Shown: positions 59,911 through 64,000 of the stretch, one piece after another
How the letters are laid out: each line of letters begins with the position of its first letter
Numbering within the stretch: position 1 is the first letter of the stretch
DNA from: Camellia lanceoleosa
Lineage: Eukaryota > Streptophyta > Magnoliopsida > Ericales > Theaceae
Assembly: GCA_025200525.1 (NCBI GenBank)
Contig: CM045762.1
Span: forward strand, 90,276,717-90,340,716
Length of the DNA stretch: 64,000 nt
Reading direction: 5' to 3'
Position numbers and translations under genes: made by a program
The notes under the pieces: model-generated
What the model saw: only the letters and a program-made list of their open reading frames with translations
Databases searched by the model: none
What the model was told of the DNA's origin: nothing

Positions 59911-61119
59911 TGATAACATGGTGGATTTTATTCTTGGAATTGATTTATAAAGAAAATAGGATTTTTCCTTAAAATGTGAATACTTGATTTTGTAAAGAGG
60001 AAATGGAAATGATGTTGGGTTTTATGAAATTAGAATGATGATAATGATGGTGGTGGTGGTGGAGTTAGATATGCATTATCACTTCCATCTCAAAATTTTG
60101 AAAAGTTTATCTGTTTTGAAAATTATCTATCTGTTTAGAGATATCTATTTTGGACTATCGGTGGAGGATAGCTATGATTGTTGTAGAAATTGCATGAAAA
60201 TTAAGAGAATTGAAACTAATTTCTCATCCATTTGCATTGAGCATTGTTGTATACTTAACACATTGAAAATGTATATTATTTTGAGAAAAATAGGTGAATA
60301 CCATGGTGAATCTGGGTAGAGAGTGTGGTTGTGTTATTATTGTTGGCCTGTGTGTCCTTGGTAGTGCTTGTATAGTCTACTTGCAAACATGTACCTACAA
60401 ATTCCTGCCCTATTTTTTGTTGAAAAGGAAATGTTTTCATGGAAATGTTTTCATGGAATTGTGATATAAACTTGGCATTACATGGTTTTGGAAAGAGATA
60501 TAAAAGGTTTAGACACGAGCATTGCATGTGCATTTACCTTATAGCTTTGTTAAGATTTATACATTGTGTTAGAATATCTCTATTGGGTTTTGGCTCACCC
60601 TATGTGGAAAACCATTTTTAGGTGTTGATGATATGCCTCCACCAAGGTTGTAGCTTGGGAGGATTTGGAGCCAAGAGTTTCTTTTTGTTATTGTTATAAT
60701 TATTTTGTACATGCCTAGGGCTTTATTTGTGTTGAGTTTCAAACTCACTTTTGTTGTAACCAAGCATCATCTTGGAAAATCGTAGCCAATAAGGCATTAC
60801 TTTATTAGTTTAACTTTTATTTCGTATTACTTACTTGTGGCACATGCTATAGATTCAAAGTTAGGACTTATGAATATATAATTGCATGTGTTACCTTTTG
60901 TACAATGGAATAATATGAATAAAAGATAATACGTTGGCACATGTTGTTATTTAATATCATGGGATGAATTATGGTTATTGTTTTCAGGACGTTATAGTCG
61001 GCAAGACATGTCGTCATTGGTTATAACGATGGTTACTCATTAGTATGCAACAGATAAAGCGATTGAAGGATTGTCAAGGTCGTAGGTTGAGAGCTTAGGA
61101 CCTCGGTGTTTCCTACTTC
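59911..61119. other. Unassigned DNA, probably retroelement debris
   Basis: No gene supported. Frames at 60035-60319 and 60276-60533 are not recognised. Stretches at 60640-60990 have LTR-like character (CCTCCACCAAGGTTG, then CAGGACGTTATAGTCGG), but no ends can be placed. (GGT)n near 60048-60062. Confidence 0.35.
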
Positions 61120-61622
61120 TGGTTCTGGTGGTAGGATTGTCGCTATGTCAACGTTAGGTGGCATAGGGCAGAATTGATGCCCATGCTAACGTTAAGTGGC
61201 ATAGGGCAGAATTGATGCAACACAATGGGGACGTGATTGGTATGCTCCAATCTAGTGATGACATGTGAAGGCAATACGATTGAGATTGTTTTGGCTTGAC
61301 AACAACTCACATGCATCTTGGGTTCTTGGAATTCTCGAACTAGCGAGTCACGATCTCGGCTAGTAGTGCGATCTCGGTTGAGATGCTGATCTTGGATGAA
61401 AGAACATGTTGGTTATTGATTCTTGATGAGTGGACACTTGATTATTTGTTTCTTGAAGTCGATGAGTCATGACCTCGGTTGAAGGAGTATCTCTAACATG
61501 TTATTTAGTAACATGTTGGAAGATCAGATGATATAGGTTCCATCACAATAACATGTTGGAAGATCAGACGATATAGATTCCATTACCTCAGGTTGTCGAG
61601 GTAATAGAACCTAGGGGGCAGT
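61120..61622 (+). mobile_element. 3' internal end of a Tat/Ogre-like gypsy element
   Basis: Non-coding, with two tandem duplications: AACGTTAGGTGGCATAGGGC at 61150 and again at 61188 (period 38), and ACATGTTGGAAGATCAGA at 61511 and 61551 (period 40). It ends in a purine-rich tract (CCTAGGGGGCAG, near 61610) directly before an LTR start. Confidence 0.5.
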
Positions 61623-62194
61623 TGTGGGGGCATATTTTTAGGGTTGCGCAACGTGGCCGAGGCGTTGGTTGAGGTGCCACGTGGGCGAGCAATGATGCCG
61701 AGGTTGTTGTGATATTGCCGAGATATGGTGTGGTAATGTCGAAATCCGAGATATTCAAATAGAGGACAAGAGTCTTAGATGATGTAGGACTACCTGTTTA
61801 GGTAAGGTTAGACTCTAAAAGGAGTTAATCTTAATCTAAATAGGAGGAGTCTTGGATAATTGATATCCTTGTAAAGGATAGAGTCTCATGAAGTAAGACT
61901 TCTAGAGAAAGTTAGACACTGATTATTATAAAACTAAGGCACCCCTGTAGGTCTAAGGTATTTGTGCATTGAGTACTTATTTAATATATTTGAGAGATAA
62001 GTTGACTGACTTGATCGTCGAAGTGCCCTTGGGTGGACGAGCCGCAACGATATTTCTCAATATCTTGTGTGCAGGTGTTTGACTTAATCTATTCTGTCAC
62101 GTGCTCTCTAGCTAGGTTCCCGAGATCTCGGCATTAGATCTATTTGGTTGTGAGGTCGAAAATTAATACCCATAGTTTTGTATTTTAAATGCAC
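61623..62194 (+). mobile_element. 3' LTR of a Tat/Ogre-like gypsy element
   Basis: Starts TGTGGGGGCATATTTTTAGGG just after a polypurine tract. It contains a TATA-like ATTATAAAACT near 61925 and the phrase ACTTGATCGTCGAAGTGCCC (62010-62029), of a kind common in Tat/Ogre LTRs (GAGCGTCGGAGTG). The end is placed at a CA near 62194 and is uncertain. Confidence 0.55.
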
Positions 62195-62354
62195 ATCTTG
62201 ATACCGGCAAACCCAATTTCTTTTTTTTTCTCTTGAAATATCAAGCAATCAATTATTTATCCATTTATTTTAATTTTTTGGGTCCAACCTATCAAGAACC
62301 TTTGGAAGACAATACATAGGAATATGCTTCACAAGTCCATATCCAACTGTTGAC

Positions 62355-62525
62355 TCGAAAGAATTAGTTGAGCGGTAACTTAACTATAAGATCTAAGTTT
62401 TTGATTTCAAATCACCTAAGAGATAATTTGAGGTTTGTCCAATCATTAATTTCAGAGTCTTGAAATTAATCAAAGAGCGTGTAAACTGGTCTGAATATCC
62501 GGTTATCAAAAAAAAAGAAAAAAAG
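62355..62525 (+). mobile_element. Possible tRNA-derived SINE
   Basis: An A-box-like TAGTTGAGCGG (62365-62375) and a B-box-like GATTTCAAATCACC (62402-62415) precede a tail rich in A (from 62507). Length is about 170 bp. The box matches are imperfect, and no target duplication was confirmed. Confidence 0.4.
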
Positions 62526-62999
62526 ACTATATCTACCTGTTGTGTTTTTACGTAATATGTTAGTCATGGTTTTCCCAATTCAAAAAATAAATAAATTGTG
62601 TCCTACAATGGATAGGGAAACCATAACATTGGATCTACACTGTATATTGGCTATATGAGGTGGATTATGTTCTCTGCATAGGATTTCTAAAACATGGTTG
62701 GGTTTTCATATTGACCACGATGTTTCCAAGGCTCCTTTGGTTGTAGTTTATACAAGTCATTTAATTCGGTTTATATGAGCATATGTAATCCTTGACTCAA
62801 ATTTATATTTAATTTAATTTAGATAAAAATCACTCAAAACACTCTCCCTTTGACCTAAACTTATACTAATTTATGTTTTCATGAAGCATAATTATATCGA
62901 AAAATTTTATGAAGCATTTTATGATTTTTTTTTCATAATTCCTAACATAATTCTTACTCAAATTAAAGGAGACTCAAATGTTTACTTAAAATTTCCAAA
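62526..62999. other. AT-rich spacer
   Basis: Nothing recognised. Confidence 0.4.
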
Positions 63000-64000
63000 G
63001 CTGCCAACGGAGGTTGATTGAGTTGGTAAGGATCAGACTTTTCTCTCAATTAAAAGTTGTAGAGGAGGATCTTCATGAAATTGATCTAAAAGCTGAAGAT
63101 GGGCCTCTTCAGACCACTGAGATTGTTAGAAGGAGAAATTTGAGAAGCTTAGTATGGAACTTTAGTAGAAGATTAGAATGGATGTGGTTTCAAAAGTCTA
63201 GTCTAAAGTGTGCTCAAAATGGGGTTAAGTACACAAGATTTTTCCACGTAATGGCAAGTAGAAGGCGAGTAAGAATATGCTTGATTCATCAAGGAGAATG
63301 GGCGAAAAGCACCGGGATCCAGATAGGGTAAAACAAGCCGTGTTTAGACATTTTAGAAAATTATATTCGAGGTGTAGAGAGGAAGATCGAGTTGGAGGGG
63401 CCTTTTGCTACAACCGGAGATGATGGGCGCAAGGGAGTTGGTAGCGAATTTTGAAGGAGAAAGTTGGGCTCTTGTGAAAGATTGTGATGGGAATAAAGCT
63501 TTAGGGCCAGATGGGTTCAATCTAGCATATGTTCAGAAGAATTGGAAAGTAATGAAGGGTGAGATACTTCAGTTTATGCATGAATTTCATAAGAATGAGA
63601 GATTGGCTAGAAGGCTTAATAGCTCATTTATCACACTAGTTCCAAAAAAAGATAACCCAGTGGATTTGGTGGATTAAAGGCCAATTAACTTGGTGAATTC
63701 AATGTACAAAATTCTGGCAAAGGTTTTATATAAGAGATTAAAGAAGGTAATGTCTGGGTTGATTAGTGAGGTGCAAACTACTTTTATAGGTGGAAGGTGT
63801 ATTCTTGATGGTGTCATGATAGCCAATGAAGTTATTGAATGGTAGAAATCTACTTGAATGGTGGAAATCTACAAAACATATATGGGTGATTTTGAAGCTT
63901 GACTTTGAGAAGGCATATGACAGAGTAAACTGGGATTTTTTGTTCTCAATGTTGTCTAATTTCGGATTTGGGGAGAAGTGGCTCGGTTGGATGAGGGAGT
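63000..64000 (+). pseudogene. L1-type LINE reverse transcriptase, broken, runs off the window
   Basis: The first frame (63014-63331) carries the linker typical between endonuclease and RT (WFQKSSLKCAQNGVKYTRFF). The RT core begins at about 63480 with KDCDGNKALGPDGF and FITLVPKKDNPVD. A stop at 63675-63677 falls within the usually conserved D-Y-R-P-I-N-L motif. Similarity continues ([13 protein letters not shown], then [17 protein letters not shown]) to a 19-bp duplication at 63835-63872 that shifts the frame. It resumes with KLDFEKAYDRVNWDF near 63900. The endonuclease is missing, so the copy is 5'-truncated, as is common for LINEs. The 3' end lies beyond the window. Confidence 0.85.
63835..63872 (+). 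repeat. 19-bp tandem duplication inside the LINE
   Basis: TTGAATGGTAGAAATCTAC (63835-63853) and TTGAATGGTGGAAATCTAC (63854-63872) differ at one base. Since 19 is not a multiple of three, the duplication shifts the frame. Confidence 0.9.

Overview
This window is nuclear DNA from a flowering plant, almost certainly a eudicot. The evidence is genes with spliceosomal GT-AG introns, very AT-rich intergenic DNA, plant Ty1-copia and Ty3-gypsy retrotransposons with plant-type primer-binding sites, many MITEs (Tourist-like, Stowaway-like, Mutator-like, CACTA), a tRNA-derived SINE and a plant L1-type LINE. There is nothing bacterial: no operons, no CRISPR array and no prokaryotic signals. I cannot name the species.

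Two genes look intact. At 499-4399 (+) is an 8-exon gene that I assembled exon by exon. It encodes about 679 aa, with a polyproline centre and a C-terminal helical region resembling CHUP1 and the Arabidopsis At4g04980/At1g61080 'hydroxyproline-rich' group. At 47977-49260 (+) is a single-exon AP2/ERF transcription factor of the DREB A-6/RAP2.4-like type. It has a perfect G-box, a TATA box and a short upstream ORF in its leader.

The rest is mobile-element debris. 7.1-7.85 kb: a copia LTR, primer-binding site and broken gag, interrupted at 7853 by a gypsy-like element that keeps gag but has no visible pol (to about 13.8 kb). 14.1-19.8 kb: a minus-strand chromovirus-type gypsy pseudogene (gag, protease, RT, RNase H, start of integrase) with a 2.1-kb LTR. 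20-21.9 kb: a copia LTR and internal remnant, minus strand. 22-46 kb: gene-free AT-rich DNA densely packed with MITEs, foldback elements, tandem duplications and LTR scraps. 50-55.9 kb: more MITEs, including a 639-bp foldback with a perfect 9-bp target duplication, and a 442-bp tandem duplication. 56-60 kb: broken reading frames, including a clear plant-mobile-domain pseudogene. 61-62.2 kb: the 3' end of a Tat/Ogre-like gypsy element. 63-64 kb: a broken L1-type LINE that runs off the window.

I found no clear new multi-gene system. The most unusual structure is a three-member MITE-like family (28839, 41157, 43002). Two members carry GC-rich, iterated palindromic GGTCGACC/CCGGTTGACCGG cores in otherwise AT-rich DNA. 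Next come a SINE split by one of these elements and a family of about 229-bp Tourist-like elements with near-constant length.
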